Source of the DNA: Tipula vernalis
Lineage: Eukaryota > Arthropoda > Insecta > Diptera > Tipulidae
Direction of reading: 5' to 3'
NCBI GenBank assembly: GCA_958295665.1
Contig: OY282559.1
Coordinates: 266,328,057 to 266,392,056 of the forward strand
DNA: 64,000 nucleotides
Both the position numbers and the translations under genes were made by a program. Position 1 is the stretch's first letter, and every line of letters starts with the position of its first letter. The notes under the pieces are model-generated. The model did no database searches. It was given only the letters and a program-made list of their open reading frames with translations, and was not told the DNA's origin. Of the stretch, positions 23,557-32,899 are shown in pieces.

Positions 23557-23799
23557 TTAGTAAATATTTAATTTCTTAGTTTAAGTAATAATATCCGGAT
23601 CTATATTGTAATTATGATTATCTAGGGTAAAATTTTTGTATTTGTTGAATTTTCATTTTCTTAATTTTGAATCTATTGTATTTTTCGATGTATTGTATTT
23701 TCTTCTGTAAATGTGAGACAGAGTGTAAATGGAGCTTATGCTCTGTATTCTGCCCAAGTTATACATAAAATAAAATAAAATATTATAGTAGTAGGGAAT

Positions 23800-24003
23800 T
23801 ACTCAATATGCTCCCATATTTTAGTTACATAATGTATTATCAGGTACTGAATTCCTCCGTGATCCGTGTGATTCACCTCTGTAATCTATGGGATGCTCAT
23901 TTGTTTTTAATAAATCGCCTAAACGTCTAGCTTGTTTTTCAGAAATTCCATGGATGCCGCAAAAAGCTTTTTTGCACACTTTTATTTTAGCACCTTCCAT
24001 CAT
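23800..24003 (-). pseudogene. Fragment of a repetitive arthropod protein family
   Basis: The minus-strand frame reads KIKVCKKAFCGIHGISEKQA, RRLGDLLKTN and later VPDNTLCN, with KIWEHIE in another frame. The V-C-K-K-x-F-x-x-x-x-G-I-S-E-K-x-x-R-R pattern followed by a R-G block recurs in many multicopy, transposase-like proteins of insects (possibly Sola or a related DNA transposon). I cannot name the family with certainty. Only about 60 residues remain. Confidence 0.4.
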
Positions 24004-24029
24004 GGTTTCGAAGGAAAATAGTCACATCA

Positions 24030-24790
24030 TCAACTTTCGTGAACCGCTGTTCTTCAATATCATGACATCGATCTAAATAAGTGGTAAACAGGGGAAGCCA
24101 ACTCTGGAGAATACGCTGCATACTGAACAACTTCCAAGCGTAAGGAGAAGATGAGTTCCTGCGTTTATTTTGCTGTATGTGAACGAGCGTTGTCATGCAG
24201 CAATAACACCTTCCGCCTTCCTTGGCCTGTAAATAGTCTTTTTTCCTCCAGAGCATCACTTCTCCAGAGCCATTTGGGCCTAGTAACGTTCAGCTGTAAC
24301 ACTTTCACTAGGCTCCAGAAGCTCGTAGTAAATGACCCTTTTCCAATTCCACCAGACACACTGTAACACATAAATATTCATTTTTGCAACTGCTGTTGAT
24401 GGCTGGCCTGGATCAACCCTTGCTTTTCTGCGTTTAGGATTGTCGTACAAAATCCATTTTTCATCACCCGAGAAAGAAAATTCATGGATATATCAACTCT
24501 TCGCTTTTGTTTTTTTTATTTTTTGTTCAGTTTATAGAGGAACCCAATTTTCTTCCTTCTGTATCTTTCCCATTGCATGTAATCGAAGTCATATTGCTTG
24601 GTGAGTAGTAACTCCTAACGGTTCTGCAAGCTCTTGTTTAGTTTACACGGATTTTCATCCAGCAAAACGTTAAGTTCTTCGTCTTCAAAGCTTTTTTACT
24701 GCACCTGGACGTGGATCGTCCTCAAGACTAAAAGTACCATCACGAATTAATCAATTCAATAGTTTGAGTAGCATTTTTTTTCATTTGAAA
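24030..24790 (-). pseudogene. mariner-family transposase relic 2
   Basis: Minus-strand blocks in order: HEFSFSGDEKWIL-like stretch near 24470 (first catalytic region), RKRRKARVDPGQ near 24420, [14 protein letters not shown], then [15 protein letters not shown] (second Asp) and QYAAYSPELASPVYHLFRSM near 24090-24130. The third catalytic residue is Glu in YSPEL rather than the family's Asp in YSPDL. Several frame changes are present. It is close in type to the relic at 9.7-10.5 kb but a separate insertion. Ends were not resolved. Confidence 0.75.
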
Positions 24791-24799
24791 ACAGAATCG

Positions 24800-25255
24800 A
24801 ACGCAATAGGTTATCGACAGATGATGACAGCTTGTAAATGAATGAAGCTTTTTTCATAAAAATAGGAATGACTAAGCTACGTACTCGTATATCCGAAATG
24901 GCAGGCGATTTGGATGCGTTAAAGTATGTTTTCAATGCAACCGACTTCAGAGCCGAGTTTCTTCTTGCGATTCTCCAATTTTCGTAATAGATAAAATGAG
25001 GTTATGTCACATCTGACAGCGGCGTTTCGTTTCACTTGAAAAGGCCTTAACTCCAGGACTCGTGTCGTTTTCATTTTCGATTGTTTGTAAGTTGGCTTGT
25101 CGTACATGAAGATGTGCCGTTTCCACAGAAAATACATATGCAAAACGCTTCAATGAATAAAATGGCGCCAAAAAGGGATATGTTAAAAAAGTGTGACTCG
25201 TACCTTTTTCGAAATGACGGGTTCAATTAAATTCGCAGACAAAAGTCCAGATGAT
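24800..25255. other. No gene recognised
   Basis: Short frames without recognisable domains lie between the mariner relic and the gypsy fragment. Confidence 0.5.
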
Positions 25256-25310
25256 GACTTCTTTAATCGAACCGTCCAGTAAATGTTACTGGAGCACTTA
25301 CTAGCTTAGA

Positions 25311-25523
25311 ATGTACGGCTGTGATTATGGTAGGCATTTCGAACTTTTCACAGGTCACCAATCATTGGTGCCAATTTTTCATCCACATAAGCAAATTCCG
25401 ACGATGTCAGCACACCGATTGCAACGATGGGCAATCAAGTTGATGGCTTATGATTTTACTATTAAGTATAAGCCAACCTCAAAACTTGGTAATGCAGATG
25501 CACTATCACGACTCCCATGCTGA
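25311..25523 (+). pseudogene. gypsy RNase H end
   Basis: The frame reads YGRHFELFTGHQSLVPIF and then HRLQRWAIKLMAYDFTIKYK, followed by GNADALSRLPC. These are the H-x-x-L, R-x-x-R-W and A-D-A-L-S-R-L blocks of Ty3/gypsy RNase H. The T-D-H-K-x-L consensus reads T-G-H-Q-S-L, so the catalytic-side Asp is lost. The stop at 25521 separates it from integrase. Confidence 0.8.
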
Positions 25524-25555
25524 CCCGACGAAATCTTCGACCGGGGTGAAGATGG

Positions 25556-26500
25556 GTGTGGATCTGGTTTGATGATGAAGTAGACAATCAATTAAACGTT
25601 TTTCCAGTGGACGCCGCAATTATTCAAGAAGCGACAATGCAAGATCCGATCCTAAGCAGAGTTGTAAAGTATGTACAATGTTCTTGGCCAAGGTATGCGG
25701 AGATTGATGAAGATATAATGGCATATTTTCGAAGACGGACTAGTCTCACAGTCCGTAAGGGTACGTTGTTGCTACATACGGAGTATGTCCGAGTGGTTAT
25801 CCCAACACAACTCCGGGCAAGGGTGCCTTACATTCTGCATGAATGCCATTGGGGTACAGTTCGAATGAAACAAATGGCAAGACGTTACTGTTGGTGGCCA
25901 AATATAGACAGAGACATAAAAAGCTGTCAGTGCATTGCGAGGTTTGCCAAGGTTCACAGGCTGACCCAAAGAGGGAATTTGCAGCTTGGTCTGCTCCAGC
26001 TAAGCCTTGGGAACGAGTTCATTTAGACTTTGCTGATCCATTCATCGATAATGTGTGGCTCATTTGCCTCGACGCTTATTCAAAATTTCCTTACATTACA
26101 AGAATGAGGAGTACCACCCCAGTTCAGACAATTCGATCACTACAATTAATTTTGGGGATTGAAGGCATCCCTGATACTATCGTAACGGACAATGGATCAC
26201 AGTTTGTTTCCGGGGAGTTCAAGAAATTCTGTGAGCTCAACGGAATACAACATATGATGACGGCTGCTTTTCAGCCAGCATCGAATGGGCAAGCGGAATG
26301 AACAGTTCGAACATTCAAGAGATCAATGGAAACAATCCTAACCACTACCAAATCTCCTGATGCAGCGTTGACCAAGTTTCTGGTCTCCTACCGTACTACA
26401 CCATCGCCTACTCGAAATGGGAAAACTCCAGCCACTGTTATCAGAGAACAGGCATCCTGCATCATCGACCGATTAATCAGGAAAACATTTTGATATACTT
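25556..26500 (+). pseudogene. gypsy integrase, frameshifted
   Basis: The Zn-binding head is seen as HECHWGTVRMKQMARRYCWW and, after a frameshift near 25915, HCEVCQ. The catalytic core follows: VHLDFADPF (first Asp), TIVTDNGSQFVSGEFKKF (second Asp) and ASNGQAE (Glu). The codon after that Glu is TGA at 26299-26301. Reading beyond it gives TVRTFKRSMETILTTT and FLVSYRTTPSPTRNGKTPA, the expected integrase C-terminus. All D,D,E residues are present. Role of the family: insertion of retrotransposon cDNA. Confidence 0.85.
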
Positions 26501-26762
26501 GTTAATCGTTCTAATTTTAGAGGGCCGATCGAAGATTCTACGGGTAGTGAGCAAGTTGATGTACCTCATGGTGAAGGCGATCCCACAACAAGGGAGATGC
26601 CGAGACGTTCCGAAAGAGTGAGGAAACCGGTGGTCAGATTTGCGCCTGCGGCAACCTTAATTAAACGGGGAGGAATGTAGAATCATGTACAATCAATTTC
26701 GGCATAAACTCACCTTCATCATTCATATTATTTATACAACACTAACTAAATAATTTTGGATT

Positions 26763-27190
26763 TTCTCGAAAATTCGTTGCTTGGGTGGAATCGTATTTAA
26801 CTGGCCGTACCCAATATGTTAATTTGAAGGGTATCAAGTCGAATTTAATAAACGTTCTTTCGGGAGTGCCTCAGGGCTCACACTTGGGTCCTCAATTATT
26901 TTTGATATTTGTAAACGATGTGCTGGACATGTTACATTACTCAAAAGGACTTATGTATGCCGACGATCTTAAACTATTCCGTCAAATTTCTGATGCTTCT
27001 GATGCTGCTAAATTACAATCCGACCTTGATTCATTATTTAATTGGTGTCTGAATCATTTAGATTTGAATATTAAAAAATGTGCGGTTATGTCTTTCTCCA
27101 AGAAAAAATCGCAAATAAGTTATGATTATTATATTAATAATGAAATATTGAATCGGGTTACCCAAATTAAAGACTTGGGAGTGCATGCTC
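26763..27190 (+). pseudogene. LINE RT fragment (copy C)
   Basis: The frame contains VESYLTGRTQYVNLKGI, LSGVPQGSHLGPQLFLIFVN, LMYADDLKLF and ILNRVTQIKDLGV. These are LINE RT blocks from the palm through the YADD catalytic box (intact) to the post-RT segment. The same blocks occur in copy B at 33.4-34.7 kb (SGVPPGSHLGP, ILNRVNEIRDLGI), so it is the same family. Both ends are cut, and it joins directly onto the gypsy fragment. The stretch 27190-27670 holds nothing recognised. Confidence 0.85.
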
Positions 27191-27675
27191 ACCGTAAATT
27201 TCCACAAGCAAACAATAAGTTTCCGCTGCACTTTTCTTTGCAATAAAATAATGTAATAAAACTTCCCGCAAATGATGTTTATTTGGAATAAAATTCGACA
27301 TTTTTAAAGAGTTAAAAATACTATTGTATTTGTTTACACTTCAACCAAATGTCGAATACTGCGTTTGATAGCTGACTTCAAGTACTATAGAATACAAGTA
27401 TTGCGCATTTATAGTTTACGTAAGCAGTAAAAATAACGACACCAATTGAGAAAAGGCGGAGTCATATTCACACACCCAATACATAAATATATTTATATTA
27501 ATTATCAATTCATTAATTATTTAATTAATTAATTAACAAACATAAATTAACTGTCGTGTGATTGCAGATCCACAATATGACATATATACATTTTTTAATA
27601 CTATTATAGTATAATAAAGAGTACAGTTAACTTAATTAAGTTAATTCTTAATCAAATGCTTAATTGTTAGTTTTG

Positions 27676-27813
27676 AATTGGTCTACATTTTTCGCGTACA
27701 TATTTCTTCCATATATTATAAATCGTCGTGGTCTTACTATTATTAACGTGCATGAAGGATGCTTCTTGTACTGGTACATCAGCTGTTGGTATATCAGCTT
27801 CTTGTAATTTTTC
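27676..27813 (-). pseudogene. piggyBac-like transposase, C-terminal part beyond MITE
   Basis: Immediately beyond the MITE the minus strand resumes EKLQEADIPTADVPVQEA and ends IYNIWKKYVREKCRPIQN before a stop near 27676. With one copy of the MITE target site removed, the reading passes in frame from EYQILREK to LQEADIP. This confirms a single gene split by insertion. The C-terminal Cys-rich domain expected in this family is degraded to a single clear Cys. Confidence 0.75.
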
Positions 27814-28568
27814 CAGAGCTGTGGAGTTCAAGAAAAAATGTTCGACTCTGGCTCCAACTCCGACTTCGGAAATTTATAGATTTATTAACGACTCCAGCTT
27901 CAAATGCTATTATTTATCTGCTCAAAAACTATTGCTACACGGCAAGCAGGTAGTAACTGGTAGTGATGTGCAAAATCGATCTTTTTCGTTCTGTTTTGTT
28001 TATTTTCTCATATGTTTTTCAACAAGAAAGATCGATTTAGCCCATCACTAGTAACTGGACAGCGTGTTGGCGTAAATTTACAAAGGGCGATCGCATTAAG
28101 TGGTATTTTTTATTTTTTTGTTATTGATTTATTTATTGAAAAATACTTACTTTGAATTACTTCCTGCAACTTCTACAATTTTTTTCCATAAAATTTGTAG
28201 AAGTGCTTGCTTACATTTTGGCGCAACTAATATCCAAATAAACCAATGCTACATAGCTGAATAATAGTCGATGATAATATGGCGTAGGTAAGACTGCGGG
28301 GTTGAAACTAAGAGGGCCCAGGCGCAGAGTTGCTAATTTACGTGTAGTTTGAACGCAAGAATGACGAGTAACTGCGGCTAATCCGATTTCGAATTCCAAT
28401 TTGAACTACGCTAATCTCCAATTATTTATGCTTATATGAGCATAAACAATTGAGCTACGTAGGAGAAAAGGAATATAGGAATAAAAACAAACAAAAATCC
28501 AGAGCCAGAGTCGGTCAATTCCATATATATTCCTCGATTCCGACTACTGCTCCGACTCCGAAGCACTG
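27814..28568. mobile_element. hAT-type non-autonomous element (MITE) with 8-bp TSD
   Basis: The left end CAGAGCTGTGGAGT and the reverse complement of the right end, CAGTGCTTCGGAGT, match at 11 of 14 positions. The flanks AATTTTTC (27806-27813) and GATTTTTC (28569-28576) are an 8-bp target duplication with one mismatch. Both ends carry CTCCGACT/GGAGTCGG-type subterminal repeats (27839-27870, 28520-28562), a pattern seen in some hAT families. No transposase is encoded in its 755 bp. An internal hairpin (CTTCTACAA at 28168 with TTGTAGAAG ending about 28203) is also present. Confidence 0.8.
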
Positions 28569-28576
28569 GATTTTTC

Positions 28577-28640
28577 TCTTAAAATCTGATATTCAGAAGG
28601 AGGTTTTTCAGTTAGACGAAACAAAAGTCTTTTCTTGATA
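28577..28640 (-). other. Junction of hAT MITE and piggyBac reading frame
   Basis: The target duplication GATTTTTC at 28569-28576 joins directly to piggyBac transposase coding on the minus strand. This segment encodes the KTFV..EYQILREK stretch with one or two frame changes. Confidence 0.6.
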
Positions 28641-29225
28641 TATTTTACTTGTCGTGTTTTTAGACAAAATCCAAGCGTTTATTCCAGCTAAATCTAAATA
28701 TTAAAAAAAATTGAAGTGGTCACCTTCTAGAACCAGATTTAACACATTATGGTTATAAAAAGACTTAGTTTCGGGTTTGTTAGTTTTATCAATTTTGACG
28801 TGTTGGTGCTTTGTACTTAGTAAAAGTACTTTCTTGTTCGGTTTACTCTTGTAAACTGTAGATGTGAGTTAATTTTTGAAGTTGCACCGTTCTGCCTTTC
28901 ATTGATGATCTTTTTCTAAATAAGGAAATCCATTTATTACATAATTAGTTTCAACGTCAGACGCCAGCCAAAATTGTATGCCAAATTTCTCGGGTTTGTG
29001 TGAACCTACATCTGGCCTTCATTGGAAAGCGTTGTTGAACCACTGTAATATATACACCTGTTGTGAAGAAATTTTGCCTATTTTCAACAAATTTATTCCA
29101 AACTGTTGAAACTAAAGCACATCTGTCTCTTTGTAAACGTTTTTTTCTTGTCGAAACAAATATAACGTAGTAAGTATCTCCGTAAAATCATGTCTACTCA
29201 TAGTGTCGAAGAATCGACCACTAAA
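28577..29225 (-). pseudogene. piggyBac-like transposase, catalytic part
   Basis: Reading downward on the minus strand: FFDTMSRHDFTEILTT, then ALVSTVWNKFVENRQNFF and VYITVVQQRFPMKARCRF. The first catalytic Asp of the usual I-T-V-D-E-Q is replaced (I-T-V-V-Q-Q). Later come LLSTKHQHVKIDKTN, KPETKSFYN and FLIFRFSW / LDLAGINAWIL. Between FYN and the S-R-R-W-P block about 30 codons holding the third Asp (G-V-D) are missing. The frame then reaches EYQILREK, where the hAT MITE cuts in. Multiple frame changes occur. Confidence 0.75.
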
Positions 29226-29605
29226 ACAAAACAAATTAATTAGGATTTGGTATTTAACTTTAATTTATTATCATTTGTAGCTCAATTATAAAATATGTGT
29301 ATTAGATAAGCGTAATTCATCTATTCATTGTTAGATGTCTCTTCAAGCAAATTTTAATGTTATTATTTATTGTCATTAGAAAATTAATTTAAATTTTGTT
29401 CAGTGGCTTACAACCATGAACTGGTTTTGGAAAGTTGTTTCCCGGGTAAAACTAAGTTGAGAAAATTTTGATGACATTAACTTTTTGGTTAATTATAAAG
29501 CGATCTTCAAAGCGATAACAATTAGTAGTAAAATTATATTTATGGTTCAAAAATAAAATTGTACATTATTAAATTACATTGTTTTACTTAAAATTAAATT
29601 AAAAA

Positions 29606-30058
29606 TTAACAGTTCATGAATCGGTGCTGCCTGTGGCCTTTTGTGATTTCATCTCCTGATCCAGCGACAAAAAAAGTTTTGTCCCCACTTCTTATTCCAT
29701 AAATATTCCCAATGAACGCTTTCAATTTTGCTTGCGTAAGTATCCATTTTTCCTTACAAATTTTGACATGTTCTAAACTATAATGGTCAATTTTTAATAA
29801 AAATACGCTACTCATCTCCCACTTTATAATATTTCTTTTTGCATGTGCTGTAGGCCCGGGTAAATCCTTGAAAATACTGTAAGCTGATAATCTTCCAGCA
29901 ACACCTCCTTCTTCTATTTTTTCCCAAATAGTACCGTCTGTAGAAATTTCAGTTTGTTGATCTTGTATTTCACATTTATCATTGTCTCCAGATCTGGAAG
30001 GCAATCGTACACATTTTCTTTCACGTATATTTGAAATGTTTTCTGCCGTGTGGATCAC
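29606..30058 (-). pseudogene. piggyBac-like transposase, N-terminal part
   Basis: The minus frame contains TEISTDGTIWEKIEEGG, YSIFKDLPGPTAHAKRNI and WILTQAKLKAFIGNIYG. These match the D-G-T-x-W, I-F-K-x-x-P-G-P-T-x-x-A-K-R-N-I and L-x-A-F-I-G blocks of a PGBD-type transposase (DDE_Tnp_1_7 family). After IYG the frame drifts and ends. The start is uncertain: an ATG at 30058 lies upstream of a Ser/Arg/Asp-rich leader. Confidence 0.8.
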
Positions 30059-30480
30059 TTTGGTTGTTTAATAATTCGCCTTCGTTATCATAAAGTTCAT
30101 CATTTTCAACTATTTGTTATATTTTCCAAAATTACAAAAGATTTTATTCAATTTGCCATTTTTAGGGCCTGGCGATAATTATAAAAATAAATTGGAATTA
30201 ATAATAGAATAATATTTCTCTCTGTATTTAGTTTTCTTACTAAAGAATCTACTTTTGAGTATTTCAATATCCAAAGAAATAGTTCTTTCCAATACTCACA
30301 ACAATATTTGACAGCCGCCGCCTCAAAATTCAATAAATGACTGAAAATGTATAACGCTGAAAATATCATTTATTATGGCTTCGCAAAAGTTATTCCATCA
30401 CATAGAAAAATGCACAAGTCATTTTGACTGGTAATGTCATGACATATGGTAATTACAGAAAAAAAAATAACGTTATGTAG

Positions 30481-30536
30481 GGATTAACCACTGGTCTGTA
30501 AGACCAGTAATTTTGACTAGTGTGGTAAATTTAGTG
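30481..30536 (-). repeat. piggyBac-family terminal sequence with hairpin
   Basis: Just inside the TTAA at 30537-30540 the minus strand runs CACTAAATTTACC, then ACACTAGTCAAAAT, then the self-complementary ACTGGTCTTACAGACCAGT (8-bp stem, 3-nt loop). The first two parts resemble the ends of the MITE at 41668-41893, where GTCAAAATGACCGG follows CACTAGAACTACC. A second TTAA lies at the far side of the hairpin (30484-30487). Confidence 0.65.
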
Positions 30537-30540
30537 TTAA

Positions 30541-31785
30541 CTTCATACCTTAATCGCGAGCCAAGTGTCTGATATGATCGACATACTGCATAACCAAATT
30601 GTCAAACCTCAATACTCAATAGTTAACTTTGGTTATTTCGAGGAGATGTAAGAGACGGTTTTGAAGCAGTGGACTGGGCTAAATAAGGAAAACTTCATGT
30701 GATTGTTTCGTGAGCTACCTTCTTTACAACACCTACCTTGTCAAATATAAAACTGGCCACACTGATCAAGAGCTCGCCGACATCTTGGATTCTCTCATTT
30801 GTCTGGAAATGAGATTCTTCAGAAGTAAACAGATATATCACGCGGGCTAATAATAGTGGCAGAATGTCTTCCATAATAACGGTATGGGACTCAACCTATG
30901 TTTTTATGTACAAAAGCAAAAATATTGTATTTCAAAGATTATGTTACAGTCTGCAGAAGGAATGTCCATTAATAAAACCTACGGTACGTTTGCCATAAAC
31001 GGATACATTTTAAACATTATAGGACCTTTTAAAGATGCCAGACATAATTCCTCTTGTGATGTCCAAGCTAACCGTTCGCATAAAGCTTGTCGTAGAGAAC
31101 ATCAAGGCCACCTTGAGAAATATTACCGGTATTTTGATCAAATCTGATATTTTCAATCCCTTCCTCACTTAATCACAGACCTTCGCAATGCTGTTTCTCT
31201 CCATAATAGATTTCATTTGCCCATTAGATCAGACACTGATAATTCAGAAGAAATTGCACAGCTTATGCTTGACAGGATAGACCAATCGAACTTGTTATGC
31301 CGCTTTATACAGGAACGACATTTGAACCGGATATATCCTGCTCATTTGAGTTAATAGATGCCCACACACTAGAAGGCTTTCCAATATTGACAATGGAAGA
31401 CCTCTACAAAATGAGTCTAGGAAGCTATTAAAGCGAAGCAAGGACCCTTAATCAATATGGCACATTGGTACACCTGGTTAGGATACGCTCTAGAACCGTA
31501 TATCGTACGCGCTGTTATACCATATATGTATATGTTTTGGTAGAGCATGGAGGTGAGGAATGGAAAGCTGTCAAAGAATGCTACTTTACTTGTAAGAACG
31601 GTTGATATACATCAGCCTTATAGCGCCTTATATTTCTTATAAAATAAGTGTGTCATTTGAATCCTTTGAGATTATTATGAATGCTGATTTACGGCCGGAA
31701 CATATACTTATCAAGGAATTCAACTTCAATCAAAATAGAAGAAATTTTCGGGGAGGTCGGCTGCTCCTAATAGTATTGATTTAAG
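30541..31785. other. Unassigned region upstream of LINE copy B
   Basis: Plus-strand phrases such as SEEIAQLMLDRIDQSNLL (about 31250) and the short frame at 30884-31147 look somewhat protein-like but match no family I can name. They may be a decayed transposon or the degenerate 5' part (ORF1) of LINE copy B. Confidence 0.35.
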
Positions 31786-31792
31786 AAACAAT

Positions 31793-32760
31793 TTTATATA
31801 TTTTCAAAATGTTCGCGGTATTGCCTCTAAATCCGTCGAACTCTATCGCTTTGTCGTCGCTTCTATGTATTCCGTTTACGTGATTGTAGAGACCAATTTA
31901 AATCCGAATATATATAGTTCTGAGTATTTTCCGACAGACTATATTGTATACAGGTGTGACCGCTCGGCACTATCTAGTGTCAAATCAAGTGGAGGAGGTG
32001 TATTGATGGCAGTTCATTCATCTATTGTAAGTGTGGCAGTAGACAGTGATCCAACAATTGAACTTTTATGCATCAAGTTAAATATATTTAAGAAAAATAT
32101 TTTCATTATTGGCCTTTACATTCCACCGAGGTCTTCATCTGAAGTTTATACGACATATGGTATACAAACTGTTTGTATAATATAATTTATAAACTCAACT
32201 TAGTTGACAACGTGCTGATAGTTGGCGATTTCAACTTGCCAAAGGTTGAATGGCTGGTAGATGACGACGTAAACTGCGTCATTCCGTACAATGTTAAGTC
32301 GGAGGCTGAATCAATATGTATTGATTCCATTTTGTCATTTGGCCTCGTTCAGATAAATAACGTTTCTAACTATAATGGTAAATTTCTGGACTTGTTTTTT
32401 GCTAACTCTGCCAATCTATTTATGATAAACTTGGCACCAGTTCCGTATATCATTAACGATGTCAACCACAAATCTATGGAAATCAATTTAAACGTATCAG
32501 AGTTTTTGGTGTCTGATTTTAATACTAATAATTGTAATTCTATTAAATCTTATGATTTTAGGCGTGCTGATAATGATGGTATGATTTCTTATTTCAAATC
32601 AGTAGAGTGGGGTTCGTATTTTTCGTTGGTGGATATTGACCGCGACATGCAAATTTTCTATGACATTTTATTCATTGGCTTCGACAGGTTTATACCGGTT
32701 TCTAATAAAAAATTTAATTGTAATAATCCTCCGTGGTCAAACAACGATCTAATAAAATAA
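31793..32760 (+). pseudogene. LINE APE-like endonuclease
   Basis: N-terminal blocks: NVRGIASK, VIVETNLNPNIYSSEYFPTD, YIVYRCDRSA and SSGGGVLMAV. The metal-binding Glu is preserved but the usual T-E-T-W-L reads V-E-T-N-L. IIGLYIPPRSS is the Y-x-P-P block. After a frame change near 32165 come LIVGDFNLPKVEW (G-D-F-N) and LDLFFANS, then INDVNHKSMEINL where the S-D-H-x-P/x motif should be; the Asp-His pair is altered. A stop at 32758 separates the linker. Confidence 0.8.
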
Positions 32761-32899
32761 ACCTACGTAATCGTAAGAAAAAATTATATCGAAGATGGAA
32801 GTCATCCGGAAACGCTGACGACAGGTTAGCATTTTTAATTTTATCGAAACATTTTGACGATTTGCTTTATATTGCTTAAAAACATTTTATTATTAAGGC

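Larger units (their letters stand above)
21140..23785 (+). mobile_element. APE-type LINE (copy A), 5' truncated
   Basis: The element starts inside the endonuclease (LLLGDFNLGSIYWD) and runs through RT to a 3' UTR ending in TGGAGCTTATGCTCTG and an (AAAAT)n tail at about 23766-23782. Truncation at the 5' side and a short A-rich repeat at the 3' end are typical of target-primed insertion. It belongs to the same broad family as copy B at 31.8-34.8 kb, which shares the GGAGCTTATG 3' phrase. Clade (Jockey/CR1-like group) is uncertain. It carries at least two frameshifts and one stop, so it is inactive. Confidence 0.85.
25260..26690 (+). mobile_element. Ty3/gypsy fragment: RNase H, integrase, C-terminal tail
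   Basis: The fragment begins in RNase H, runs through integrase and ends in the pol tail (PRRSERVRKPVVRFAPA) with a stop and GGGGAGGAATGTAG at 26669-26682, the usual join to a 3' LTR. No complete LTR was recognised, and LINE sequence takes over by about 26760. gag, protease and RT are absent on the 5' side. The frame is interrupted by one frameshift near 25915 and a TGA at 26299. Confidence 0.85.
27676..30536 (-). mobile_element. piggyBac-like element relic, split by a hAT MITE
   Basis: A minus-strand piggyBac-type transposase can be followed from its N-terminus (30058) to its C-terminus (about 27676). Its 5' end at 30536 has TTAA (30537-30540) followed, on the minus strand, by CACTAAATTTACC. 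That end resembles the ends of the TTAA MITE at 41.67 kb (CACTAGAACTACC). A hAT-type MITE (27814-28568) interrupts the transposase, and a further stretch (29230-29600) lacks recognisable transposase and may be an intron or insertion. The opposite terminus was not found. First and third catalytic regions are damaged, so the copy is dead. Confidence 0.75.
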
